Origin: JBCCTX01 sp039197765
Lineage (GTDB): Bacteria > Bacteroidota > Bacteroidia > J057
Length of the DNA: 48,527 bases
Direction of reading: 5' to 3'
Assembly: GCA_039197765.1 (NCBI GenBank)
Contig: JBCCTX010000014.1
Coordinates: forward strand, 1 to 48,527
Below the pieces are notes generated by a model that saw only the letters and a program-made list of their open reading frames with translations, was not told where the DNA came from and did not search any database. Made by a program: the position numbers and the translations under genes. This document shows, in pieces, positions 7,977 to 15,806 of this stretch (its first letter is position 1; every line of letters starts with the position of its first letter).

Positions 7977-8369
7977 ATGCGGCTTATTTTTCTACTTTTC
8001 ACCTTGCTTTCTACGGTATGCTATGCCCAAATGGATGGGCCACTAGTGGAATGTTGGGATTTACCCTTTGTTGATTCTACAGGCCCCCTTTCTGATGTAC
8101 CTTCTGTTGAACAAGAACTGAAACTATTTCCCAATACCGCAAGCGACAATACTCAACTGAGACTTGTGGCCCATAGGGATGCTGTAATTCACATGAAGCT
8201 AATAGATTTAGGGGAACAAGTGCTTTGGGAGGCTAGCTATCACGCTGTACGGGGCGAGAATCATTTCCCCATTTCTCTCTATATAGTTGAACCGGGTTGG
8301 TATTGGGTATGTGTTGAGCTAGGTGGGCAGGGGGAGACTTTTTACCTTGCTTTATTAATCGAACGGTAA
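7977..8369 (+). CDS. Small secreted protein made almost only of a T9SS type A sorting domain
   Basis: 130 residues from the Met at 7977, which begins a signal peptide (cleavage near Ala17-Gln18); the open frame upstream overlaps the neighbouring lipoprotein gene and is not coding-like. Residues about 48-130 have the pattern of the Por secretion C-terminal domain (TIGR04183 type): LKLFPNTASDN, a strand VIHMKLIDLGEQVLWE, GENHFPISL, PGWYWVCVEL and a final strand LALLIER. That leaves only about 30 residues of cargo (18-47). Usually this domain sits at the end of a large surface protein. It may be cleaved and anchored, or it may be a remnant of a larger gene. It lies 12 bases before the next gene, probably in one operon. 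Confidence 0.7.
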   Translation: MRLIFLLFTLLSTVCYAQMDGPLVECWDLPFVDSTGPLSDVPSVEQELKLFPNTASDNTQLRLVAHRDAVIHMKLIDLGEQVLWEASYHAVRGENHFPISLYIVEPGWYWVCVELGGQGETFYLALLIER

Positions 8370-8381
8370 GTATACTGTGGG

Positions 8382-8966
8382 ATGAAGATTCGGGATTTAT
8401 TTCTCAGCTCTATACTAATTCTATTGTTCCTTGCCAAGAGTACATGTCAACCACTTAGCGCAACCGATTACCAGATTTATTCAGGCGTATTGACGGAATT
8501 CTTTTCTTGGCTAGAAAAGGATAAAAGGATAGTAGTCAATAGGAAAGTAAAAGGAATTTCGGTGTCTGATGAGAATTTGCAAATGAAATTGGAAGAGTGC
8601 GCCTTGCCCAAAGAAATTTTACAGGAGGTGTTACTACAAAAGCCTTTATTACAACAAAGTTGGAAAGCCCAATTGGATCTAACCAAGATTCATTTACCCT
8701 TATCTATTTCAGTTATCTCCAAAAGAGAAGTAAGAAAAATATTTAGAAAGGATGCAGGAACAGGTTGGGAAACTTTTTTAGAGACCTATCAAGATGCTTA
8801 TGGAATTATTACGCTGAGTGTACCATGGGTGTCAAAAAATGGGAAATATGGTTTATTATACCTCGCATACACAACAGGGGCACGCAACGGTAGAGGCCAA
8901 CTCCTCATACTAGATTTAGAAAGAGTTCCTACCATTTTAGATAGAATTACCCTTTGGGTATCTTAG
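8382..8966 (+). CDS. Secreted protein of unknown function
   Basis: 194 residues with a signal peptide (hydrophobic 8-19, cleavage near Cys22-Gln23). The C-terminal 70 residues (ITLSVPWVSKNGKYGLLYLAY, GRGQLLILDL, ITLWVS) resemble the end of Bacteroidota hypothetical proteins in which a 'Y-x-x-C-G-x-L-C-G-x-G' strand pair precedes a final W[IV]S; the cysteines are missing here (TTGARNGRGQ). No function can be named. It is probably co-transcribed with the CTD-only protein at 7977. It is followed by a long gene-free region. Confidence 0.7.
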   Translation: MKIRDLFLSSILILLFLAKSTCQPLSATDYQIYSGVLTEFFSWLEKDKRIVVNRKVKGISVSDENLQMKLEECALPKEILQEVLLQKPLLQQSWKAQLDLTKIHLPLSISVISKREVRKIFRKDAGTGWETFLETYQDAYGIITLSVPWVSKNGKYGLLYLAYTTGARNGRGQLLILDLERVPTILDRITLWVS

Positions 8967-9563
8967 ATATAACATAAACATTAAAGCACATATGTAAAAT
9001 AATTCTAAAATTGAATAAATATCATTTAGTCCGTATTCTTTTTTCCGCCCTAAAGGGCTTCTTGATCCCTTCGGGATTTTCTATAGGTAGCAATTTGCTA
9101 CCATACCCTTTTCTAAGCCTCCAAGGAATAATACTTTATGCCCTGCAGCCTAGTAATCATTGGAGTTTTCATGTGCTACCAATAGGGAGGCCTACAGGAT
9201 ATTTTTTCCCGAAGGAAAATAGACCTGATCCATTATGCTCAGGTACTAATCTGTCTTTATATTATTTATTACCCCCAGCGACTTTCTCTGACCCCCAAAA
9301 TCAATTCTTCACGATTGTATCCTGGAATCTCTATTTTGAACCCAAGTGGGGGACTCCAAAATACGGCGTTTCTTGAGTAAAGGATCTGGTATTTTGGTGG
9401 TTTTTTCTACGCTTTTTATTCGGGGTATTGTCTATTTTTAGCGGTCCTCATGAGCCTTTCAGGGTTTATGCAAAAAAGGGTTAAAATTCTTTTAAGGAGT
9501 AGTTTTGACTCTGAAGTGGATGAAGATATTTCATCATTCAAGAAAGAAAGGTTTTAAGAACCC
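8967..9563. other. Gene-free region with clustered hairpins
   Basis: About 600 bases. A 121-codon frame at 9011-9376 is open on the plus strand but has no protein character and covers the hairpins, so I do not call it. The left half (9040-9240) carries several short inverted repeats (separate entry). The right half (9241-9563) shows only weak A/T-rich hairpins such as GATGAA/TTCATC near 9520-9536. Confidence 0.6.
9040..9240. repeat. Cluster of short hairpins, probably degenerate dispersed (REP-like) repeat
   Basis: Three inverted repeats follow one another: GCCC-TAAA-GGGC (9047-9058), ATCCC-TTC-GGGAT (9065-9077) and GGTAGCAA-T-TTGCTACC (9086-9102). Weaker echoes follow (GTGCTACCAATAGG near 9173-9186 and TTTTCCCGAAGGAAAA near 9206-9221). 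The order 'ATCCC..GGGAT, CTATA, GGTAGCA..TGCTACC' is, from memory, that of intergenic repeats found in many copies in Bacteroidota genomes. Only this one cluster is present in the window. Confidence 0.5.
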
Positions 9564-10217
9564 CTAGCGAATACCCATATACTTATGCGTCTGCTGACTC
9601 AGCCGCCAATGAGGATGATTTTGAATATACGCAATGATCATCGGTAGCATTTTCTCACGTCGATCCCATTCAGGTTGAAGGAATAGTTTTACGTGATCAG
9701 CACATCGGCTTGCATGAGATTCGGCCCATTGAAGGTCGTGGCGATTGTAAATAACTACCTTCAATTCATGTGCATTTGTGTAGTATTCATCCAGTGGAGC
9801 TTTGAATTTCTTTGGGGAAAAACAGACCCAGTCCAGGTCTCCAAGCAAGGGATGAACTCCCGCTGTTTCCAAATGAACCTTTATCCCCAGGGAATGTAAG
9901 CTCTGTACCAAGGGCCTTAAGTCATATATGGTCGGTTCACCTCCCGTTATAACTACATGCTGGGCCTTATGTGCTATAACTATCTCAATGAGGTCTAAGA
10001 CCCTCATGTGTTGTTCTGCAGCAACCCCCCAAGATTCCTTTACATCACACCAATGGCAACCCACGTCGCAGCCCGCTAGGCGAATAAAGTACGCAGCCGT
10101 TCCAGTCCAATTTCCTTCTCCCTGTAAGGTTAAAAAATGCTCCATTACAGGAAGTGGGTCTCTTGCTCCATAGGCGAATTTGGGTGTGGTATTTTTTTTA
10201 ATCTTAACTTTTTCCAT
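9564..10217 (-). CDS. queE: 7-carboxy-7-deazaguanine synthase
   Basis: 217 residues. A radical-SAM enzyme that converts 6-carboxy-tetrahydropterin to 7-carboxy-7-deazaguanine in queuosine (tRNA wobble base) synthesis. The SAM cluster motif is C50-x3-C54-x2-C57 (GCDVGCHWCDVKESW), preceded by the substrate motif FLTLQGEG and followed by VITGGEPTIYD. The late HVKLFLQPEW segment is also typical. The first Met gives an N-terminus longer than usual; Met25 would remove the conserved approach to the active site, so I keep 10217. A perfect -7 box TAACTTTG lies about 45 bases upstream. No other queuosine gene is in the window. Confidence 0.95.
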   Translation of the reverse strand: MEKVKIKKNTTPKFAYGARDPLPVMEHFLTLQGEGNWTGTAAYFIRLAGCDVGCHWCDVKESWGVAAEQHMRVLDLIEIVIAHKAQHVVITGGEPTIYDLRPLVQSLHSLGIKVHLETAGVHPLLGDLDWVCFSPKKFKAPLDEYYTNAHELKVVIYNRHDLQWAESHASRCADHVKLFLQPEWDRREKMLPMIIAYIQNHPHWRLSQQTHKYMGIR

Positions 10218-10262
10218 ATCTGCTATTCATCCCTCAATGGCAAAGGCCTTTACCTTAGAACG

Positions 10263-10270
10263 CAAAGTTA
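10263..10270 (-). promoter_or_regulatory. -7 box (TAACTTTG) before queE
   Basis: Exact match to TAnnTTTG on the minus strand, 45 bases before the queE start. No good -33 TTTG is found at the expected 19-21 base distance, so it is weaker evidence than the rplS or tRNA-like promoters. Confidence 0.5.
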
Positions 10271-10320
10271 CAAAATCATATTCATGAAGTGGGGTATTGG
10301 TGAAACAGCTAAAAGTAATT

Positions 10321-11229
10321 TCAAGCCTGTTGCCTATTCTTTCGGGTTTCTCTGTTTTTAAATGCATCTAACGTATTCTTCAGCAACATGGCAACAGTCA
10401 TGGGGCCTACCCCACCTGGGACAGGAGTGATATAAGAAGTTTTGGGGGCGACATTGGGAAAGTCTACGTCTCCCTTGAGTCTATAGCCTGATTTGGTATC
10501 ATCTGCTGGAACACGGGTGATTCCCACATCGATGACAACTGCCCCTTCCTTTATCATATCGGCTTTGATAAGACCTGGTATGCCCGTAGCTACAATGATA
10601 ATATCGCCTTGCAGGCAAAACTTCTTTAGGTCTTCCGCAGGTGTATGTTTGTGGCATATGGTAACTGTAGCCTCCCCTGGATACCCGCCGCGAGACATTA
10701 GGATTGAAGTAGGCCTCCCTACTATCCTACTTCTACCCACCATGACACAATGCTTCCCCTTTGTAGGAATATCATATCGCTTGATCATTTCCAAAATTCC
10801 AGAAGGAGTAGCTGGAATCATGGTAGGGAAATAGTTCTGAGTAAGCATCCCTACATTGAAGGGATGGAATCCATCCACATCTTTTCTGGGAGTCACGGAT
10901 TGTATGATTTTCTGTTGAGAAATGTGCTCGGGAAGCGGCATTTGTACAATGATTCCATCTACCTCTGGATTCTGGTTGTTTTTTTCCACGATAGATAGCA
11001 ATTCGTATTCGCTCACTTCAATGGGTAAATGAACCAAGGTCGAATGAAAGCCTACATACTTGCAGGAGCGAATCTTATGCTTGACATAGGTATGAGAGGC
11101 GGGATTATCTCCCACAATGATTGCCACGAGATGGGGCTTTCTCGGGCTAATGGGTACGATTTGTTCAACCTCCTCCTTAATTTCGTCTTTGATGACTTGA
11201 GACAGTTTTTTACCGTCGAGGATTTGCAT
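10321..11229 (-). CDS. folD: Methylenetetrahydrofolate dehydrogenase/cyclohydrolase
   Basis: 302 residues, usual family size. Bifunctional enzyme of one-carbon metabolism: NADP-linked oxidation of 5,10-methylene-THF and hydrolysis of the methenyl form to 10-formyl-THF. Seen: the YVKHKIRSC segment with the catalytic Lys (YxxxK), the VDGIIVQMPLPEH motif, DVDGFHPFNVG, the nucleotide-binding GRSRIVGRP, and the C-terminal TPVPGGVGPMTVAML signature. It lies upstream of queE on the same strand (gap about 100 bases) and downstream of the repeat-filled gap after ilvE. Confidence 0.98.
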   Translation of the reverse strand: MQILDGKKLSQVIKDEIKEEVEQIVPISPRKPHLVAIIVGDNPASHTYVKHKIRSCKYVGFHSTLVHLPIEVSEYELLSIVEKNNQNPEVDGIIVQMPLPEHISQQKIIQSVTPRKDVDGFHPFNVGMLTQNYFPTMIPATPSGILEMIKRYDIPTKGKHCVMVGRSRIVGRPTSILMSRGGYPGEATVTICHKHTPAEDLKKFCLQGDIIIVATGIPGLIKADMIKEGAVVIDVGITRVPADDTKSGYRLKGDVDFPNVAPKTSYITPVPGGVGPMTVAMLLKNTLDAFKNRETRKNRQQA

Positions 11230-11360
11230 ACAGTATATATTTCACCTTTAGGGTTTGAGCACTATCAGGAATGAAAATAGCTTTCTCCTGGTTAATAAAG
11301 TTAACCATTTGCAACTTACAATCTTTGACGGAAATTTACATTACACCTCATACAGTGTAA

Positions 11361-11612
11361 TAGTCTACAGTTAGATAGTCGAAAGCCAAGGGCAACCCTT
11401 TATTTAAGAAAACGGTCCATAGCTAAATAGTCCACAATCTATGGTAACCTTTGATTCGAAAAAATGGTCCACAGTTAAATAGTCCATAGTCCACGGTAAC
11501 CTTCGATAGAAGAGTCCGTGGTAAAGTAGTCGGTAGTCCGTAGTAACCTTTGATACGAGATCAAAGTACAACTAAACCTCAAACCTCAAACCTCAAACCT
11601 CAAACCTCAAAC
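11361..11612. repeat. Heptad-repeat hairpin element, copy C (complex), filling the folD-ilvE gap
   Basis: The 431-base gap between folD and ilvE has no credible gene; nearly all of its middle is repeat. Three copies of GTAACCTTTGAT or GTAACCTTCGAT (about 11453, 11496 and 11543) are each preceded by degenerate heptads of the AGTCC(A/G)(T/C) kind. The last copy has the full hairpin (CTTTGAT 11548-11554, ATCAAAG 11560-11566). The right arm is five tandem AAACCTC units at 11574-11608 plus a partial one, a different heptad from the ACCACTG of copy B. It lies downstream of ilvE. Confidence 0.75.
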
Positions 11613-11660
11613 TTTTGCCCCTTTTTAAGGGGTTGGGGTTCCTTCCCTCAAACCTCCCCA

Positions 11661-12728
11661 TTACACTGCCACAACCCACCCATATGGATCATCCTTTTCT
11701 CCCGTTTTGATCGCTTGGAGGGTATCAAGCAACCAACTACTGATGCTCTCCTTGCCATAGGGAGGGAAGGTTAGGTCTCTGCCCGCGTATCCAATACGAT
11801 CTATTTTTGCAATGGTGGCAGCTGTCCCTGCTCCAAAGGCCTCAGTTAAGGTGCCTTGCTCGTAGGCGCTTTCTACCTCATAGATGGAAATAGGGCGGAC
11901 TTCAACTTTGTATCCATTGTCTTTAAGTAAACGAATAACGCTATCTCTTGTAATTCCGGGAAGAATGGTTCCAGTCAAAGGAGACGTAATGACTGTACCA
12001 TCGATTACGAAGAAAACGTTCATGGTACCACATTCTTCCACATAGGTATGTTCCTTGGCATCCAGCCATAAAATATTGTCATAGCCTTGGGATTTGGCAA
12101 GTTTGTCAGGAAGCAAAGAGGCGGCGTAATTTCCTGCACACTTTGCACTACCGGTTCCTCCTTGTGCTGCTCTGACAAACTCCTTGCTAGTAAGTAGGCT
12201 TACTGGCTTGTTGTAATAGCCTCCCACTGGGCAGGTAAATGTGATAAACAAGTAGGAATCTGAGGACCTCACCCCAATATATTCATCCGTTGCAAACATG
12301 AAGGGGCGAATATACAGGGAACCTTGTGCTAAGGATGGAACCCATGCCCTATCCAGGCTGACGAGCGACCGGATTCCTTCCATAAATACACGTTCTGGAA
12401 GGGCGGGCATACCCATCCTGTAGGCAGAACGATTCAGGCGTAAAAAATTGTCAATGGGTCGAAATAGGCAGGGCTGCCCATCAATTCCTTTTAGGGCCTT
12501 CATCCCTTCGAAAATGGCCTGACCATAGTGTAAGGTACACACACTAGGGGCAAGACTCAGTTTGTCATAAGGGACAATCTCAGGTGCTCCCCATGAACCA
12601 TTTTCGTAGCGCGCCATTAGCATGTGGTCGCTAAATACCCGCCCAAACGGAATCTGAGACATGTCCACTGTATCGAAACGAGATTTTTCTACCCGTTGGG
12701 TTTTGATTGAATCACGGATAAGTTCCAT
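11661..12728 (-). CDS. ilvE: Branched-chain amino acid aminotransferase
   Basis: 355 residues, class IV PLP aminotransferase. Last step of Leu, Ile and Val synthesis and first step of their breakdown, using glutamate/2-oxoglutarate. Seen: LHYGQAIFEGMKAL near the N-terminus, the PLP lysine in GSAKCAGNYAASL, and EECGTMNVFFV, TGTILPGITRDS and EAFGAGTAATI around the cofactor. The length and these motifs fit the larger type of IlvE found in Bacteroidota and eukaryotes. It starts 11 bases after the small secreted protein gene, so it is probably in an operon with that gene and waaA. Confidence 0.98.
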   Translation of the reverse strand: MELIRDSIKTQRVEKSRFDTVDMSQIPFGRVFSDHMLMARYENGSWGAPEIVPYDKLSLAPSVCTLHYGQAIFEGMKALKGIDGQPCLFRPIDNFLRLNRSAYRMGMPALPERVFMEGIRSLVSLDRAWVPSLAQGSLYIRPFMFATDEYIGVRSSDSYLFITFTCPVGGYYNKPVSLLTSKEFVRAAQGGTGSAKCAGNYAASLLPDKLAKSQGYDNILWLDAKEHTYVEECGTMNVFFVIDGTVITSPLTGTILPGITRDSVIRLLKDNGYKVEVRPISIYEVESAYEQGTLTEAFGAGTAATIAKIDRIGYAGRDLTFPPYGKESISSWLLDTLQAIKTGEKDDPYGWVVAV

Positions 12729-12739
12729 AGTATACCTAT

Positions 12740-13123
12740 TTATGTATCTTTCTTTTCATTATAAAAGCTCCCAGAATAATCCTTCCCTTTGTACTTAAGG
12801 ATAAAACTATATCGCTTGCCCTTTTCCATAGGCTCTCGGTTGATTTTTACCGAATGAACCCCTACCTGATCAGCTACCTTGCCCCGAATCCAGATTTTTC
12901 GTCCTTCGGGATTGCTTAAGTGCAATTCGACGAAACCGGGGAAGTTCAACTCGTAAGTAACAGATACGTAAGAATCATATACCTGAATCTTTTTTATGAA
13001 TAGCCTGGAAGCTTCGGTCTGTTGGGCTTTACTCCCCAAGGGAGAGGAAAACATTACGACCATACAAATTACACAAAACCTCAAGTGGGACAAAATTGAA
13101 GGCTTAACAATTGAGTTTTTCAT
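12740..13123 (-). CDS. Small secreted beta-sandwich protein, unknown function
   Basis: 127 residues with a signal peptide (hydrophobic about 16-29, cleavage near Ala33-Gln34). The mature part reads as alternating beta strands: VSVTYELNFPGFVELHLSNPEGRKIW, then GVHSVKINREPMEKGKRYSFILKYKGKDYSGSFYN. The order 'strand, turn with DG/EG-x-K, G-x-H-x-V, l-x-x-G-x-Y' resembles the FlgD-like/T9SS C-terminal domain but the PNP motif is missing, so sorting by T9SS is doubtful. It lies between waaA and ilvE with short gaps (31 and 11 bases), suggesting shared transcription only. Confidence 0.72.
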   Translation of the reverse strand: MKNSIVKPSILSHLRFCVICMVVMFSSPLGSKAQQTEASRLFIKKIQVYDSYVSVTYELNFPGFVELHLSNPEGRKIWIRGKVADQVGVHSVKINREPMEKGKRYSFILKYKGKDYSGSFYNEKKDT

Positions 13124-13154
13124 ATGGTAATTTTTTTGTTCGACTAATTCTGGC

Positions 13155-14453
13155 CTAAATTTTCGTAGCGTTTTCCAACAAATTTTGTGCTGTTATCCAG
13201 TTCATAATTTGGGTAGTAGCACCCGATTTTTCTGCTACATAACTAGTACACTTACGTCGAATATTTTTTTGAAGTTCGGGAGAGTCCCAAAATTTTTGTA
13301 GCAGTACTAGCGCTTCTGCTTCGTTTTTGACTGCAAAGCCAATGCCGCGTTCTATCAATTCAAACGCCTCTGGATATTTTTCATACTGTGGTCCAAAGAA
13401 AACAGGGATCCCATATACAATGGCTTCCAGGGTGTTGTGTAAGCCTTTATCCCATGCCCCACCTATATATGCCATAGTGCCGTAAGCATAAATTCTGGAG
13501 AGCATACCGATATTATCAATCCACAAAATTCTATGCGTAGGACTAAGGGTTTCAATTTCGGAAAATGCTAGACTAAGCTCAGGGTATTTTTCTATCCACT
13601 GTTTGATTCGAGGAGGATGTATTTCGTGCGGTGCAAGGATCATACGGAATTTATCTGAAGCTACAAACCTGTCAAAGAGATAAAATAATAACGCTTCTCC
13701 TCTGGGCCAGGTGCTCCCTCCAATCAGACAGTTTTTCCCCTGGGTAAATTTTTCGATTTGAGGGATAGGTTGAAACGTTTTCACGGTTTGCGACACTCGA
13801 TCGAACCGCGTATCGGCACTTTCAATAACCGTGGCTTGGGGAGCAAAGTCTCGAAGCAAGTGCGCGGTTTCCTTATTTTGTGTGAAAATTGCCTTGAATT
13901 TGGGAAAAAGGGACTGGTAGATAGATTTTAAAGGCCCTGTGAGGAAGCTACTACCTGGTCGCATATGCGCTGAAATAAGAAGGGTAGGAATTTTCCGTGC
14001 AAAACACGCATTTAAGAAGTGGATCCATAGATCATATTTAACAAAAATAGCTAATCGGGGTTGGACTATTGTCAGAAAATTACGGGCGTTTTTGGGACTA
14101 TCTAGTGGAAGATAAGAGACACAATCCGCCCCAGAATAGTTCTTCCGTATGTCAAAACCGGAAGGAGAATAAAAAGTAAGAAGTAGTTTATAGTCAGGGA
14201 AGTCGGATCGAATGGCCTCTATCAATGGCCTTCCTTGTTCAAATTCACCCAATGAGGCGCAATGAAACCAAATCCACTTGTTCGAAATAATTTTTTCGCC
14301 TAAGTTAGCCTCCCAATTTCTTCTACCTCCTATCCATTTTCTGGCCTTGGGATGAAAGGGACTTACTATCACAAGTATGAAGCGATACACGTGAAGGGAG
14401 GCAGAGTATAGCCAGAGAATCATAGACTTCTTTCTAACAAAATGAAGATTCAA
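13155..14453 (-). CDS. waaA: 3-deoxy-D-manno-octulosonic acid (Kdo) transferase
   Basis: 432 residues (422 if the second Met at 14423 is used, which gives the usual N-terminal membrane anchor MILWLYSASLHVYRF directly). Transfers Kdo from CMP-Kdo to lipid A precursor at the inner membrane. Seen: WFHCASLGEFEQGRPLIEAIR (glycine-rich acceptor loop with catalytic Glu), the central ISAHMRPGS, GGSTWPRGEALL at the start of the donor domain, LAPHEIHPPRI, and YIGGAWDKGLHNTLEAIVYGIPVFFGP for CMP-Kdo binding. It shows that the organism makes lipopolysaccharide. A perfect -7 box (TATCTTTG) lies about 45 bases upstream. Confidence 0.96.
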   Translation of the reverse strand: MNLHFVRKKSMILWLYSASLHVYRFILVIVSPFHPKARKWIGGRRNWEANLGEKIISNKWIWFHCASLGEFEQGRPLIEAIRSDFPDYKLLLTFYSPSGFDIRKNYSGADCVSYLPLDSPKNARNFLTIVQPRLAIFVKYDLWIHFLNACFARKIPTLLISAHMRPGSSFLTGPLKSIYQSLFPKFKAIFTQNKETAHLLRDFAPQATVIESADTRFDRVSQTVKTFQPIPQIEKFTQGKNCLIGGSTWPRGEALLFYLFDRFVASDKFRMILAPHEIHPPRIKQWIEKYPELSLAFSEIETLSPTHRILWIDNIGMLSRIYAYGTMAYIGGAWDKGLHNTLEAIVYGIPVFFGPQYEKYPEAFELIERGIGFAVKNEAEALVLLQKFWDSPELQKNIRRKCTSYVAEKSGATTQIMNWITAQNLLENATKI

Positions 14454-14497
14454 GTAAAGAAAAAAATAAACTCAGGTATACTATTTTTCAGTTTGAC

Positions 14498-14505
14498 CAA
14501 AGATA
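14498..14505 (-). promoter_or_regulatory. -7 box (TATCTTTG) before waaA
   Basis: Exact TAnnTTTG on the minus strand. Transcription would start near 14492, giving a leader of about 40 to 70 bases to the two candidate waaA starts. It has no clear -33 partner. Its position argues against a small minus-strand frame at 14481-14606, whose 5' part would lie upstream of the transcript. Confidence 0.5.
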
Positions 14506-14641
14506 AATGCCAATTCACGTGGCTTTTCTCCCAGAATACTACAAGGACAACTAAGTTTGTGGAGAAAATCTATTAAATACTTGGTAAGGTTCTGAGGTCT
14601 ACTCATTTGCTTATTTGTAACAAATTGAAACGATTTTGTAG

Positions 14642-15778
14642 ATGAAAATTCACATGGTTGATGTATTAGCACAGCATAAAAAAATCCAGGTAGAAATGGA
14701 TACTGCTGTGCGGGAAGTGCTGACCTCAGGTGCTTTTATCAATGGTCCTTCCGTAAAACAATTCAGAGCGAACCTGGCAAAGTTTCTGGATGTACCTCAT
14801 GCCATTTCCTGCGCCAACGGAACGGATGCCCTTCAGGTTGCACTCATGGCCTTGGATTTAGCTCCAGGAGATGAGGTCATTACCCCCTCCTTTACTTATG
14901 TAGCTACGGTTGAGGTTATTTCTCTCCTTCAGCTTACTCCCGTTTTTGTAGAGGTAGATCCGCTCACGTTTAATCTCTCTCCAGAGCACGTCGAGGCTGC
15001 CATTACAGATCGGACCAAAGCGATCATTCCCGTGCATTTATTCGGTCAGTCGGCTGACATGGAGCCCATAATGAAGCTAGCTGAAAAGCACAATTTATAT
15101 GTAGTAGAAGATAATGCACAAGCCATTGGTAGCCATTATACCTTTTCAGATGGACATACATTGAAGACAGGTACTGTAGGACATATTGGATGTACTTCGT
15201 TTTATCCCAGTAAAAACCTAGGCGCTTGCGGCGACGGTGGAGCGATGTTTAGTAGAGATGATTCCCTAGCAGATAAAATTTGGGTGATCTGTAACCACGG
15301 ATCAAAGAAGAAATATTACCACGATTCAATTGGGGTAAATTCGCGACTAGATTCCGTTCAAGCTGCAATCTTAGATATCAAGTTGCAGCATTTGGATGAA
15401 TACAACAACGCAAGACGCTGGGCAGCGTCTCATTACGATGAGATACTTGCTGAATGCGAGGAAGTGATAACTCCCTACAGGGCACCTTACTCGCACCATG
15501 TATTTCATCAATATACGCTTAGAATTAAGGGAGGTAGACAAAAGCGTGATGCGATGCGGACTTTCTTAGCAGAGAAAAATATACCTTCTATGGTATATTA
15601 TCCCGTGCCTCTCCACCTTCAAGGTGCCTATACGGGTTATGGATATTCAGAAGGGCAACTTCCTGTTTCCGAGCAACTTACTGAAGAAGTACTAAGTCTT
15701 CCCATGCATTCAGAACTTACGGAAGAGCATATAAAGCATATTACGGACAATGTGAAAGAAGCATTGGCCAAGGCATAA
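14642..15778 (+). CDS. DegT/DnrJ/EryC1/StrS-family sugar aminotransferase
   Basis: 378 residues, PLP-dependent. Transfers an amino group from glutamate to a keto-sugar nucleotide. Seen: the N-terminal substrate loop GAFINGPSVKQFRANLAKFL, SCANGTDALQVALMAL, GDEVITPSFTYVATVEV, PVHLFGQSADM, VVEDNAQAIGS (Asp binding the PLP ring) and SFYPSKNLGACGDGGA with the PLP lysine. The closest familiar type is WbpE-like (3-keto-sugar), but the exact substrate cannot be read from sequence. It is the first gene of a sugar-nucleotide module: ugd follows after 28 bases. Confidence 0.93.
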   Translation: MKIHMVDVLAQHKKIQVEMDTAVREVLTSGAFINGPSVKQFRANLAKFLDVPHAISCANGTDALQVALMALDLAPGDEVITPSFTYVATVEVISLLQLTPVFVEVDPLTFNLSPEHVEAAITDRTKAIIPVHLFGQSADMEPIMKLAEKHNLYVVEDNAQAIGSHYTFSDGHTLKTGTVGHIGCTSFYPSKNLGACGDGGAMFSRDDSLADKIWVICNHGSKKKYYHDSIGVNSRLDSVQAAILDIKLQHLDEYNNARRWAASHYDEILAECEEVITPYRAPYSHHVFHQYTLRIKGGRQKRDAMRTFLAEKNIPSMVYYPVPLHLQGAYTGYGYSEGQLPVSEQLTEEVLSLPMHSELTEEHIKHITDNVKEALAKA

Positions 15779-15806
15779 AATTTTTTTTAATCAATCTCAT
15801 ACGCGT

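Noticed and set aside
9011..9376. 121-codon open frame on the plus strand in the gene-free region after 8966
   Set aside because: The amino acid sequence has no domain, signal peptide or strand/helix pattern, and the frame covers the hairpin repeats; it is probably open by chance.
14481..14606. Small minus-strand frame (41 codons from the inner Met) before waaA
   Set aside because: A perfect -7 box at 14498-14505 would start the waaA transcript inside it, and no family is recognised. It looks fairly protein-like, so it could be revisited with RNA data.
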